This document shows positions 21,057 to 32,520 of a stretch of DNA of 64,000 bases, piece after piece; position 1 is the stretch's first letter, and the number at the start of each line of letters is the position of its first letter. The position numbers were made by a program, and so were the translations under genes. Location: contig NW_003314339.1 of NCBI RefSeq assembly GCF_000143415.4, forward strand, positions 194,812 to 258,811. Direction: 5' to 3'. Origin of the DNA: Selaginella moellendorffii. Taxonomy: Eukaryota; Streptophyta; Lycopodiopsida; Selaginellales; Selaginellaceae. The notes beneath the pieces are model-generated. The model saw only the letters and a list, made by a program, of their open reading frames with translations, did no database searches and was not told where the DNA came from.

Positions 21057-24000
21057 ACTCCACCACTCATAAATGAAGTTCGATATCCTCATCGAACGAT
21101 AAATTGTTTTATAAAGTAATACTAACATGTATTACCCTTTCCATTCTTGGCACCTCTCCAATATTCGTCAATGGTTTGATACCGAAGGCTTACCATGCCT
21201 TGCCCATCCTTCAAGGAGTATAGTCTCTCCAACTTAAAGACTGATTATACCACTTGTGGTGGTTCTCTCCTTTTATTGGTTTAGTTTTCACTAAACCTGT
21301 TAGACCATTGTCTCTATCTCAACCCCACTACTCCTTCTTGAGTAATCTCAGTTTATATCGATATAACCTTTGCACCTTGGAACTTTTTACTTTTGATTTC
21401 TCAAAGTTAATTTTCTTGTCTCCAACACCTTGCATTGCACATATTGTGCAACTCCACTTCCCCATCCTAGGAAGTTCTCTACTTGAGAGGGCACCATCAT
21501 CTTCTTTTCTATTTTGTGCCACCTTAAGCACTAAGTTCCAATTATCATAATTTGTGCTAAGGCTGTCCATAACCCTATCATTTGGCTACCTCACCGCTCC
21601 CTCCTTTGGAGCTTCCACTTTTGCCAAATCGGAGCAATTAGGAATTCATCCTTAGAAACACATTGCTTTTCCCACAACTCGTTAGCACCCAACACATTAA
21701 TGTTTTTGGTGTAATTTTGCCTTTTGGATTCTTTCCCATGATTCCCATGACTCTTTCTTAGCCATTAGTCTTTTGCTCATATCCTTGATTGTTGCACCCA
21801 GCAACATCGGATCACTACCTCCATTCTCGAGGTATCATTTCGGTTCCATAGCAAAGACATTGCTTTGCCAAGTCCAGTGGGTTTTCACCCTTAGTACATC
21901 TCTTTAGCATTTTCTACTGTGGGCTCTATCCTTAGCCCAACTTTGTGACCCTCCTATGGGTCTTTTATAAAGACTACTTTTTTCGGACTCACTATACCAT
22001 CACATAGTCACAAATCATTTCCCTTAGGTGTTTTTCCCACTTGGTCACCTTGACCAAACCACACCATCATCAATAGTTCAAACCAACACTTTGAACTAGG
22101 AACTTCATCCCTTAACCTCACAAGGACCTTGTCCTTGTTTTAGCCATAAGATCACTTAATGATCACACCTTGGCACTTTAACAAGTTTGCTAATAGGTAT
22201 TAAGTCTTCCAAACCTTTAAGTTGTTCACTATAACCCTAGGGGCATCCCCCACACTTGGCGGTGCACCCAAGCCAGCCCTTCTGGCTAAGGGTCCATAAC
22301 AATTGAGATTGGGTGTCCCCATCTCATTCACCACGTCTTTGGTGCCACTCGCACCAAAGTGTTCAAGTTAAATATGCCGAGCCACACTAAGCAATCTAAC
22401 CGTGCATCACGACTCCAGGGCATCCCCTATTTGGCGGTGTGCCCAAGCCAGTCTTCTTACTTAGAGTCCATGACCACCGAAAAATGAGTGTCCTCATATT
22501 TCAAACCATCACCACGCCCTAGTGAATTAAGACTCAAACCCAAGCACTAGAGGGTCGGGACTCAAACCCAACCTTTGTATATGTATCTACGGAAAGCATC
22601 ATCCAAGATGCTTGGCATGACTCCCCATACCGGTGCACCAACTTATAATTAAAGCGCGTTACAGATCACAACTTAGGAACCTAGTTCCTTCGCACTGCCA
22701 AGTCCTCTCACTTGACAAGTCTGTGATCATGCATGGACTCCTCCATGCTTGGCTCAATGGGCCACCCCTTTCAAATTGGCTCCTTCAACTAAAGTATTTG
22801 TTCCCCCGACTTGCCAACCTTACTTAACAAGTCATCCGACCACCATAATATGGTTCATGCATAAGCGTGAAAATCTTTAACTATTAACTTTTGTTCAAAG
22901 CCTTCTCTTTGAACACTCGGGAACTACTCCTCTAACCTTGATAGCCTCGCCTCTTAGCAAGCTTCAAGACCACGCTTCTGCTGCGCCAGTTTGATTTTGC
23001 ACGCTTTATAAACCATTTACACTTGGATTTCTAGGTACTTATCTACCTAGGGGAACCTTCAAGGAACTTTGTTCCTTAGCTTGCTAAGGCCTTTCCTTTC
23101 GCAAGCTTTTCAATTGCCATATGGTCTAATATGAACAATTCCATGCTTTAGACTCTCCATGGCATCACAGTTGCTAGTAACAACATGCTTGGGCACCCAC
23201 TTGATTCTCCACTCCCAATTGGCATAACCACCCTTGGTTATACAATTCGAGTTCTATGGTTTGGTTCTATCCTCTTACTATTTGCTTTTGGCCTCACACC
23301 TTTTCTTCGGTTATTCTCCTCCAGACTAGGAGGGTAGCTTTGCACTTTTTATTATGCCATAACAAATATTCTTAGGGATGAACCTACCTGATAGCATAGG
23401 GAGTGGTTCCTCAATCGGGGTATGATTAACTTATAATCCCATACACCGAGATTAACATTCCTATTTATGGGCTTTTATATGCCCATCATTAGCCTTGCCA
23501 AAATTCCATTTTGGCTTTGTCTAATTTAGGTAGATAGTCTTCTCTTGTCTCTACAACCTTGCACGTTTGAATAGCACTTTCTATCCATCATTCGCTAGGA
23601 ACTTAGTCCCTTGGGCCTTATCTATTGCCCTTGCGACACTAAACACCACCTCCTGGTGTTCTAAAGTGTTTGGGTGTCCTAATGATGGCTTCCTTGACAA
23701 TGAGCATTTCCTTTTACGACATTGACTTACTATATCGCAACATAAACAATTTATCCCCCGTAAGGATATATCTAACTTCCTTATGCCATTAAGCAGTCTT
23801 GGGTAGCTACCTTTTACCCGTTTAAGTAATTATTTTGCACTTCTTGCTTAGTTGCTTTATAATTGTCAAATCCTACAACTCATTGCTAGTGCTTCCACAC
23901 CTCTATTATTATCTGGGTTACCACACTCCAATCGCATGCCTTCCAACTTATGCTATGCCATTTCCATTCCCATTAGGATTCCTTTAGGAAGGGGTTCTCA

Positions 24001-24270
24001 TGAACCCACCAACTTGACCTCAAGGTAACACGCCTTGGCACATTCGGTGTCTTCACATCATCAGCTCTACAAGCCTACCTTTACGACACTCCCTACTTGT
24101 GTTGACGTCTTTGCCAAGACCAAAGTAGTCATTTCTCATGCCAACTATCAGTTAGCACTGCACCATAGTGTTCACACACAACTCTATGCCAAAGTTGCTT
24201 TCTTTTGGGGAACACCTTTCCCACGATTTTAGTATGGCACATTCTGCCATCGATGAGATACCCTATGTAG
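21057..24270 (-). mobile_element. Inverted A interior (A4), 5' truncated
   Basis: Reverse complement of A interior from the polypurine side (21057) to the equivalent of about position 3060 in A1, where it changes abruptly to gypsy element E near 24270. The first 800 bases of interior, the primer site and the 5' LTR are missing. It is less decayed than A2 and preserves one small ORF at 21328-21570. Confidence 0.75.
21328..21570 (-). CDS. 80-codon ORF in the A4 interior, unknown
   Basis: ATG at 21570 to a stop at 21328. The product is charged and basic at its end (KSKVKSSKVQRLYRYKLRL), with a CTIC pair in the middle (KWSCTICAM). The equivalent A1 sequence (about 5465-5700) has the same reading broken by a stop, so it descends from a longer protein-coding region just inside the 3' LTR. 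Expression is doubtful because the ORF sits in a truncated element. A link to a retroviral nucleocapsid protein cannot be shown. Confidence 0.3.
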   Translation of the reverse strand: MDSLSTNYDNWNLVLKVAQNRKEDDGALSSRELPRMGKWSCTICAMQGVGDKKINFEKSKVKSSKVQRLYRYKLRLLKKE

Positions 24271-24865
24271 GAAGAAGAGGTGAGTAACTTTCGTTGCTTT
24301 CGTTGCTTTCCTCAAGTTTTTCTCACAGTCAATGCAAACACTGATCCATTGATGTATCTAGTAGGCTTTGTCTGCAGACACCAAATCCAAGTAATGATTG
24401 ACACGGGAGCTACGCACATCATGATATCTGAAAACTTAGTTAAGTTGTTAGGATTGAATGCTGAGCAGATGTCGGCCATGCACTTCTAGTTTATGGAAGG
24501 TGGGCAAGTAGCTAGAAAATTTGTGAGTGATATTCCAATAAAAATATCCAAGTGGAAAGAAAGAGTGGATTTAGTAGTGTTGAAGATACCAGATTTTCAT
24601 ATGGTGTTTGGTATGGATTTCTTCAACAAATATATTAAAGGGATTTATGGTGCTGGACAAAGTCATACCACATTGAAGTTAAAAGGACATCTTGATGTGT
24701 CCTTCCAGTTGCAAAAGCACTCCTAAAAGAATTGGGATGCTAAATTCCTGATTGCGAGGGCCGCTCAAAAAGCAGCTAAGAAGGGATGTCGAATCTTTTG
24801 GGTTCAAGTGATGGAAGCTGAGAATGTTGATAACAAAGTCAAACCGACTCAGGAATTGTGCCCAC
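24271..24865 (+). pseudogene. Gypsy element E: protease region, broken
   Basis: Start of the preserved part of a Ty3/gypsy polyprotein. The frame shows an aspartic protease: VMIDTGATHIMIS (active-site D-T-G at about 24400-24408), a hydrophobic strand, and GMDFFNKYIKGIYG. Stops after MSAMHF and QLQKHS break it. It continues as the linker to reverse transcriptase (WVQVMEAENVDNKVKPTQ). The polyprotein is cut at about 24865 by element D and resumes at 29599. Gag and the 5' LTR are missing because the left side joins A4 interior. Confidence 0.75.
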
Positions 24866-26958
24866 CTTGCTTGACCGACGGCTTAAAACTCGGGAAGTGG
24901 CAAAGTACTCAAGATTTTTGTGATCCATCTAGACTGTTGTTTGATGGCTCGCCCCCTCCAAGAAACAGTGCCACTCTCCAAAGGAATCCACGATAGCAAG
25001 GAGCTCCTTGTCGTGGATTTTGTAATTGATCTCCGCAGGCTGGAATTTCCGAGAATGGAAAGCGACCGGATGAAGTTCGTGATCCGCTCCGAGTTGAGAC
25101 AGCACAGCACCAATGGCAAAGTCGGAGGCGTCAGCCTCGATGAAGAAAGGTTGTGAGGAATCAGCATGGATCAAGACAGGAGCAGAACTGAAAGCCGCCT
25201 TGAGTGTGTCGAAGGCCTGCTGGGCAACAGCAGACCAAGAGAAGGGAACATCCTTGCGAGTGAGATGTGTGAGAGGAAGGACAATGTCAGAGTAGTGATC
25301 AATGAATTTGCGGTAGAAGTTGGCGAAGCCAAGGAAAACCTGAACGTCCGACATTGATTGTGGAGATAGGAGGAGGCGTACGACTAAATGGAATGATGAG
25401 ACGAGGATACGGTCCAGTGTAAGATGGAAGAGAGAAAAAAGAAGAGGGTGAAAACTTTATAGAGTCAGGAACAGAACCAGATTTGAGTTTAGAGAACTTT
25501 TCCTGATTCGGACTCAATGAACAGCAGGGGAAGCCGTGGGAGAGATGAGCTGTAATTCCTTCCAACAGATCTGAGGCTGATGTAGTTGGAACCAAGGAAG
25601 ACCGAGCACCACAGAGGAGGACTTGCTGTTGATGATGTTGAAGGCGATATCGGTGACGGTGGACCCGATGTGTACTCGAACGGGCAACATTTCCCTAAGT
25701 CCAGAAGATGGAGACACAAAATGCCCGCCGATGCCTTCAACCCTCAAATCCCGTATGGTAGGAGAAAGAGAAACGTGATGTCGGGCAGCAAAGTCCGTGT
25801 CCATGAAGTAGGAAGTTGCACCCGAGTCCAGTAACGCCAGAGCCTTGAGTCCTGATTGTCCGGTGAAAGAAAGGAGACATGGGACGCGGAAGTTGCGGGA
25901 ATTGGTGGTGGCTTTGATGAAAGGTGGTGAGGAGCTTGATAAAGAAGAAAAGTGATTTTTATTCGGGGAGTCCAAACAGACAGCTCTTACTCTGTTTGGA
26001 CAGGGTCGTTTCCCGACTGCAATAGAGGTGGACTTTGAGGCAGAGTGAACTCGAGCAGTCGAGGAGGCTTCTTGGGACATACAGCTGCTTTGTGATTAGG
26101 ATCAGCACAATAGAGGCAAAGATTATGAGATATTCGACGTTGCTTCTCAGCAGGACTCAACTTCCCTCTAATGAGTCAGGGAGTACCAGAAATATCCATC
26201 GGAACCGGAGCAGTAGGTTCAGGAGTATGCCCCGAAGACTCAAGCTGGGATTCCTGAGTCTGGGATGGAAAAACAGCGGCGCGGCGACTTTCCTGACGAC
26301 GTTCAAAGAGACGATTGTCACATCGAACAGCTTTGTTGATGGCATCCGACAGGTCCTTGGGATCCTCCATGGTGAGCAACAAATCCTTGACACCGTTGTT
26401 GAGGCCGAAACGAAATTGGTCAATCAGGGCCCTCTCATCCCACTGAGTGTCCAAAGCAAGGAGTTGGAACTCTGCAGCGTAGATCGAGGCAGGACGAGAC
26501 CCCTGAGAGAGACGTCTCATCTTTGTGGTAGCAGCCCGAACCCGATCCGTCTCGCCAAAACATGCTTCGAGCTTCTCTTTGAACAATTGAAGATCCATCA
26601 GCTCTGGAATCACGACCCCTTTCATGCTCTTCTCCAGAAGAGGAGAAAACCATAACAAAGCTGCACCTTCGAGCAACGTCTTAATCGCGCCGATTTGAGA
26701 CTCGGGAGTAGGGTACCGCCGATGTTGAAGTGCGAAGATCAACTCCATCTGGTTCAAGAATCCGTGAAGCTCGGAACGCTTGCCTGAAAATTTCGCCGGG
26801 AAGCTCACCTTCAGTTCAGGAACTTTGCTGGATCCTTGAGCCGAAAGTGAAGCAAGCTCCTGCTGCATGCGAAGAAGGGTCGCCTTCAGCTCGGTATTCT
26901 CAGATTGGATTTTTGCAAGGACTTCAGCAAAGAAATCAGGATGGCTTGGAGACTCCAT
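24866..26958 (-). pseudogene. Chromovirus D: gag, zinc knuckle, protease, RNase H part, inverted half
   Basis: Minus-strand remnant of a Ty3/gypsy polyprotein. Gag begins at ATG 26958 (MESPSHPDFFAEVL; an upstream TTG is not a likely start), with a coiled coil then the capsid core (KFSGKRSELHGFLNQMELIF). A TGA at about 26174 interrupts it; the same frame then shows a CCHC knuckle, C-x2-C-x4-H-x4-C, ending near 26075. A frameshift leads to protease (ALLDSGATSYFMD, GLPWFQLHQP). Reverse transcriptase is deleted near 25360: spacer sequence runs straight into the connection/RNase H part (SDVQVFLGFANFYRKFI, FIEADASDFAIGAVLSQLG, DHKNLEYFATSRVLSRR). That frame stops at the junction near 24865, and its continuation is found on the opposite strand at 27410. 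Confidence 0.85.
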
Positions 26959-27036
26959 TGGCAAGAAGAAAGAAAAAAGGGGGAAAAAAGGCAAAGGTAA
27001 TCAAACAATCAAAACGAAAATCAAAAAACAAAAAAA

Positions 27037-27051
27037 CACAATCTGAATCAA
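27037..27051 (-). other. Self-primer binding site of element D
   Basis: Two bases after the 5' LTR end, the minus strand reads TTGATTCAGATTGTG. This is the perfect 15-base complement of CACAATCTGAATCAA inside the same LTR (27144-27158 here; 29494-29508 in the 3' LTR). That segment starts 30 bases after the TATATATA box, where the transcript should begin. No tRNA-Met site is present. This is the arrangement of Tf1/sushi-type elements, which use the folded-back 5' end of their own RNA as primer. Confidence 0.75.
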
Positions 27052-27053
27052 AC

Positions 27054-27402
27054 TGTCAAGACCCCTGATAAGATCAAGACTGGAAAATGCAAAAAGACAA
27101 AGAGAAAAGCTAGTGGAAACAAAGAAAAGGCCTTAGACTGACGTTGATTCAGATTGTGGAGAAATGGAACAAGGCTAACCTATATATACTATAGGTTGAT
27201 GAAGCTCCACCACTCTTGGATCGAGGACGGCCTAAATATAGCTGAGGTCGAGGAGGCGCCACATCATCATCAGGAATGTGGCTCGAGACTCAGGAATCAG
27301 GGAGTGTCTCGAGAGTCAGGAATAGGGAAGTGTCTCGAGAGTCAGGAATAGGGAAGTGTCTCGAGAGTTAGGAATGTGGCAAGAATTGGGGGATTCCTGA
27401 CA
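27054..27402 (-). repeat. Chromovirus D 5' LTR (inverted)
   Basis: 349 bases, on the minus strand TGTCAGGAATCCCCC...AGGGGTCTTGACA-like, matching the LTR at 29239-29598 in opposite orientation. It contains short direct repeats around CTCGAGACACTTCC and a TATATATA box. Just outside its TG end lies AGAGG (27403-27407), the reverse complement of the CCTCT that follows the 3' LTR. Confidence 0.9.
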
Positions 27403-27409
27403 AGAGGTA

Positions 27410-29229
27410 GCGCTGGCTGCAAATCCTTCAGGAAGATATCTTGATTCCCCGCCAACAACTCCAATATCTTCTTTGGTACGGGATCACGTCACCAATTCAA
27501 ACTGAGTCACCAAGTACAGACCTGGAAAGTTTCAAGGCCTTCCTGATGCTCTTTCAAGGCGCTCCTATCTCAGTCTCAGGCCTGGTAATCCTACCTTCGA
27601 TCAACAGGATCAAGTTATCCTCGGTCCTGATCGGCTTCAAGTTATGGCAATTTCCCTGGCCCCTCAGGACTCCTCCTTGATGGATGCAATCAGAAACGAT
27701 CTTCAATCTGATGATCTCGCTAGCGACATCTTCCCCCATCTTCAGGCTGGACACCCAGTGACTCCCGACTGCCGGCGATTTGACGAGTTCGAGTTCTTAG
27801 ATGGCTTATTGTACCATGGGGAGCAGCTTTACGTTCCTGAAGGTGATGCTCGAAGGTTGGTCCTGATGGCGTGCCATGACAGCCCGACTGCTGGTTACTT
27901 CGGCATTGCGAAAACCTATGAGCTAGTTGCACGGGACTTTTGGTGGCCTCACATGGACGACTACATCAAAGCTTTTGCTACCTCCTGTGACACTTGTGCC
28001 CGGAATAAGGTACCTCGCCACCTTCCTTCAGGTTTGCTTCGTTCCCTTCCGGTCCCTTCAGGTCCTTGGGAATCCATCTCCATGGATTTCTTGAGTGATC
28101 TTCCGAGTTCTTGAGGCTTCAACAGCATTTTAGTCGTGGTGGATCGCTTCACAAAGATGGCGCACTTCTTGCCATGTACCAAGGAGTTTTCGGGCGAGGA
28201 CATGGCAAAACTGGTATTCAGGGAAATTTTCCGACTTCATGGGATTCCTACAGATGTGGTTTCGGATCGGGGGCCTTAGTTCATCTCTCATTTCTGGCAA
28301 TGGTTTTTGCAGCTGCTTGGAGTGAAGGCCAACCTCTCTTCGGCATATCATCCTCAAACTGATGGGCAGTCCGAGCGAATGATTCAGACGTTGGAACAAT
28401 TCTTGAGGTGCTTCATCAACTATCATCAGGATAACTGGTTCGATATCCTTCCCCTTGCTGAGTTCTCCTATAACAACTCTGTTCACTCCTCTCTTTGAGT
28501 TTCCCCCTTCTTTGTGAACTCTGGCCGAAATCCCCGATTCAATCTCTCACTTCCTTCTCCATCTGAATCCTCTCATTCAAATCCCCGCTCTGAGGCATTT
28601 ATCTCCAACCTCCAGGAAATCCACAACTCCATCTCCTTCCACCTCCATCGTGCTCAGGAATCTCATAAAACATTTGCCAATGTCCATCGTCAGGATTGTC
28701 CCCCTTACAATATCGGGGATAAAGTCTGGCTCCTCAGGCGAAATATCTCCACCACCAGGCCCTGTCCAAAACTCGATTTCAAACGCCTTGGTCCTTTCCC
28801 TATCACTGCCATTATTAATCCTGTGACTTATCGCCTTGCACTTCCCTCCTCATATCAAATTCACCCCGTTTTTCACTCCTCTCTCCTTGAGCCTTATATT
28901 CCCAGTCCTATTCCAAATTGGGTCATTCCTCCGCCTCCACCAGTGCAGCTCGAGGATGGGTCTGAGTACGAGGTTCAGGACATCCTTGATTCCAAGATTT
29001 CACGGTTTAAACTCTACTATCTGGTGGACTGGAAGGGTTACGGACCTGAGGAATGCACTTGGGAACCTGCGGACAACCTGATTCATTCTCCTGACCTTGT
29101 TCAGGACTTCCACCGCCGCTATCCTTTTCGTCCCAGTCCTCATTCTTTTTCTCCATCTCCCATCCCTCGCCGCTCATCTCATCCTCCTCTTCGTTCTCGT
29201 TCACATCCTCGTTCCACTCGTTCTTGAGG
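27410..29229 (+). pseudogene. Chromovirus D: RNase H end, integrase, chromodomain
   Basis: Plus-strand continuation of D. It opens inside RNase H (RWLQILQED, then PGKFQGLPDALSRR near 27526-27570), exactly where the inverted half stops. Integrase follows from about 27644: an H2C2 zinc-binding region (ACHDSPTAGYFGIAKTYEL, SCDTCARNK), then the catalytic core (ISMDFLSDLP, VVDRFTKMAHFLP, VVSDRG, AYHPQTDGQSERMIQTLEQF). Stops at about 28112, 28278 and 28497 interrupt it. The last open part (28514-29227) carries the GPFPI/HPVFH SH3-like tail and a chromodomain (EYEVQDILDSK, YYLVDWKGYGPEECTWEP, about 28960-29090) that would direct insertion into chromatin. The coding end is followed by a GAGGAGGGGG polypurine tract. 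Confidence 0.9.
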
Positions 29230-29238
29230 AGGGGGTGC

Positions 29239-29598
29239 TGTCAGGAATCCCCCAATTCTTGCCACATTCCTAACTCTCGCCGGATTCCTGACCTACAGAC
29301 CACATTCCTGACTCTCGAGACACTTCCCTATTCCTAACTCTCGAGACACTTCCCAATTCCTGAGTCTCGAGCCACATTCCTGATGATGATGTGGCGCCTC
29401 CTCGACCTCAGCTATATTTAGGCCGTCCTCGATCCAAGAGTGTGGAGCTTCATCAACCTATAGTATATATAGGTTAGCCTTGTTCCATTTCTCCACAATC
29501 TGAATCAACGTCAGTCTAAGGCCTTTTCTTTGTTTCCACTAGCTTTTCTCTTTGTCTTTTTGCATTTTCCAGTCTTGATCTTGTCAGGGGTCTTGACA
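29239..29598 (+). repeat. Chromovirus D 3' LTR
   Basis: 360 bases, TGTCAGGAATCC...GGTCTTGACA, preceded by the polypurine tract GAGGAGGGGG (about 29226-29235) and followed by the target duplication CCTCT (29599-29603). A TATATATA box lies at 29464-29471, and the predicted RNA start and self-primer CACAATCTGAATCAA at 29494-29508. Confidence 0.9.
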
Positions 29599-32520
29599 CC
29601 TCTTAACCGTGAGGTTAATCATCGGATTAAGGTTATTCTGGGTTCTAAACCACCTATGAAAGCTCCGTATCAATTGAACATCAAGGAGATGGCTGAACTC
29701 AAGAAGCAACTCATGGAGCTTCTTAACAAAGGTCATATCCGACGAAGCAAGTCACCTTATGGAGTGCTGGTCCTTTTTGTTATGAAAAAGGATGGAACCA
29801 TGAGGATGTGTATTGACTATCGGGCACTCAACAAGTTCACGGTCAAAAATAGTTATCCTTTGCCTCACATTGATGACTTGTTTGATCAACTGTTAAAGGC
29901 TAAGTATTTTACACGACTTAATTTGCGGTTCGGGTACCATCAGATATGGGTGGCAGATCAGGATGTGGAAAAGACAACCTTTAAGACTTAGTATGGATCT
30001 TATGAGTTCCTTGTCATGCCATTTGGGTTATGCAATGCTCTAGCAACATTCAGCACTATGATGGATAGAATATTCAAAGATTATTTGAACATATTTGTTA
30101 TCTTATATATTGACGATGTTCTAATTTTCATTGAAACATCGAAGGATCATTTGAAACATTTGGAACGGTGGTTGGAAGATTTATTGTCCTATATATCGAT
30201 AATATTCTAGTCTTTAGTGAAACATTGGAGGATCATTTGAAACACTTGGAGCTAGTGTTTCAAAAGTTGCACGAACACAAACTGTATACTAAGGAAAGTA
30301 AATGTGCTTTTGAACAATTGCATGTGAACTTTCTTGGACATATACTTGGTGGTGGTGTAATTGAGGTGGATTCAAAGAAGGTTGAAGCAGTGAAGTCTTC
30401 GGAAGTTCCAATCACTGTATCAGATGTTCATTCCTTCCTTGGTTTAACAGGATACTATTGCAAGTTTGTCTGCAATTTTGCAAGAATTGCTCTTCCGTTG
30501 ACTGAGTTGACGAAGAGTAGTATACCATTTCATTGGACACCAGTTTGTTAGCGTGCTTTTGTATGGTTGAAGGAAATCTTGACTGTGGTTTCTGTTCTTA
30601 AGATCCTTGATCTTGATAAACCTTTTGAAGTGCATTGGGATGCATCTGGCTATGTTATAGGTGCCGTGTTACAGCAAGATTGTGATAATACGGTTGGTGT
30701 TACGCTAAGGTGACATGGTTGTCCCGTTGCATTCTATTCGAAGAAATTGGACGAAACCCAACGAAGATGGCCAACCCACGGGAAAGAAATGTTTGCTATA
30801 GTGTTGGCACTAGAACACTAGAGACACTATTTGGGTGGACATACGAAGGTTTATATTGATAGTAACACACTAAACTCCTTTGCTACATAGCCAAAGCTTA
30901 CACTGAAACAGGCTCGTTGGCAAGAGTAGCTTGCTAGATATGATATTGAAATCATATATAAACCTAGTAAAGACAATATTGTTCTGGATGCGTTGAGTCG
31001 TCAAGCTCAATTCCGACCAATATTGGCAATCAGTTCGGACTAGTTGGAGGACTTTTCGGCTTCATATGAAAATGATTCATTAGTGAAGGCAATCTTGCAC
31101 TGTACAAAGTTGTCGAAGCAAAACCCTAGTAGTGAAGTAGTAAAAGTTGCTAGTCAAACCATTGTAAAACTTCACTTCTCAGTTCATGATGGGTTTATAT
31201 TCTATAAGCAAGAAAGATTGTATCTTCCCTCTAAGGATTTGCAGCAGTTGTTTTTGTGTGAACATCATGATATTTCGGCAGTAGGACATGGTGGAAAGTG
31301 AAAGACTCTAGCTTCGTTGAAAAGGGATTTTTTGGTCTGGTATGGAAGGTGATGTAGCGGTCTATGTCTGTTCCTGCCCTATATGCCAGTAATGTAAGCG
31401 TAGAACTGAAAGGTAGGCTGGAAAGTTGCAGAGCATTCTAGCACCGGCATAGCAATTTCAAAGTCTGATTTGATTTTGTCACTTGCTTGCCGAAGTCTAA
31501 GGGTTATGATACTTTGATGGTGGTTGTGGATTGGCTATCAAAGATTGCACACTTCATTCCAACTGTAGAAATAGTGAATACGAAGCAAGAAGCAAAGCTC
31601 TTCTTCCATGAAGTAGTGTGGGTTCATAGTCTTCCTGAAGAAATGATCTCGGATAAAGATTCGAGGTTTACAGGGAAGTTTTGGGGCACATTGTTTCAAC
31701 TGTTTGGTACTAAATTGAAATTTAGTATAGCTTATCATCCTCACATTGATGGGCAGACCGAACGCACAAGTTGAGGATTATTTACGGTACTATATCGCGA
31801 TGGACCAATGCGACTGGGTTGAGCATTTGGATATAGCAGAAATCTATTATAACAACACATTTCACAGCACTATTAGTTGTTCTTTATGGAAGATGTTGCA
31901 AGGGAATGCTCGTGGAGTGCCTCAACAGATTGTTGTAACGAAACCAATGTCCAAAGTGTTAGTCCCGGTTGTTGAGACTTATGTGGAGCAGCTATGCCAA
32001 GGTTGGTTTAGAGCTACTGAGGTGATGGGCAAAGCTCAGGATAGGTATTGACGTGATAAAGATCAGCATCGTCAAAATGTATCCTATCAAGTGGGAGATT
32101 AGGTGTGGTTATCTTCCCGAAACTTGAACATTAAGGAATCTTTGTCTCAGAAGCTATTACTGAGATATATTGGGCCCTATCAGGTATTGAAGCGAGTTGG
32201 TGATGTATCCTATAAGTTGGATCTTCCAGATGAGTTATCCCAGATATATAATGTGTTTCATGTCAATTTACTGGCACCATATCATGTTGTTGTGGAACGC
32301 TCTATGGACATTTGTCCTCTGCCAGTGATCATGGATGGTGAACCTGAGTATGAAGTTGAGTTTATCTTGGATTCTCAGTTTTGAAGACAGACTTATGCAA
32401 AGGAATATCTAGTTAAGTGGAAAGGTTACCCGACTTGTGAATCAACTTAGGAACCTCTTAGGAATCTTACACATACTCGTGAGTTTGTCACGAAGTATGA
32501 GAATCGTAATAAAGATTAGC
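29599..32520 (+). pseudogene. Gypsy chromovirus E: reverse transcriptase, RNase H, integrase, chromodomain
   Basis: Continuation of the polyprotein begun at 24271. Reverse transcriptase opens with [17 protein letters not shown] and [23 protein letters not shown], then [10 protein letters not shown] and FGLCNALATF. The active site occurs twice, YIDDVLIF near 30107 and YIDNILVF near 30190, in a segment duplicated out of frame. RNase H follows (PFEVHWDASGYVIGAVLQQD, YKPSKDNIVLDALSR), then the integrase zinc region (FLCEHHDISAVGHGGK) and core (VVVDWLSKIAHFIP, ISDKDSRF, AYHPHIDGQTERT). A chromodomain (EYEVEFILDSQ, YLVKWKGYPTCEST, about 32345-32470) ends it. More than ten stops or frameshifts show it is dead. 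Its LTR and 3' tail belong to the B family. Confidence 0.9.

Noticed and set aside
25586-26655. Plus-strand ORFs of 82 and 206 codons
   Set aside because: Antisense to the gag and protease of element D, which show clear motifs on the minus strand.
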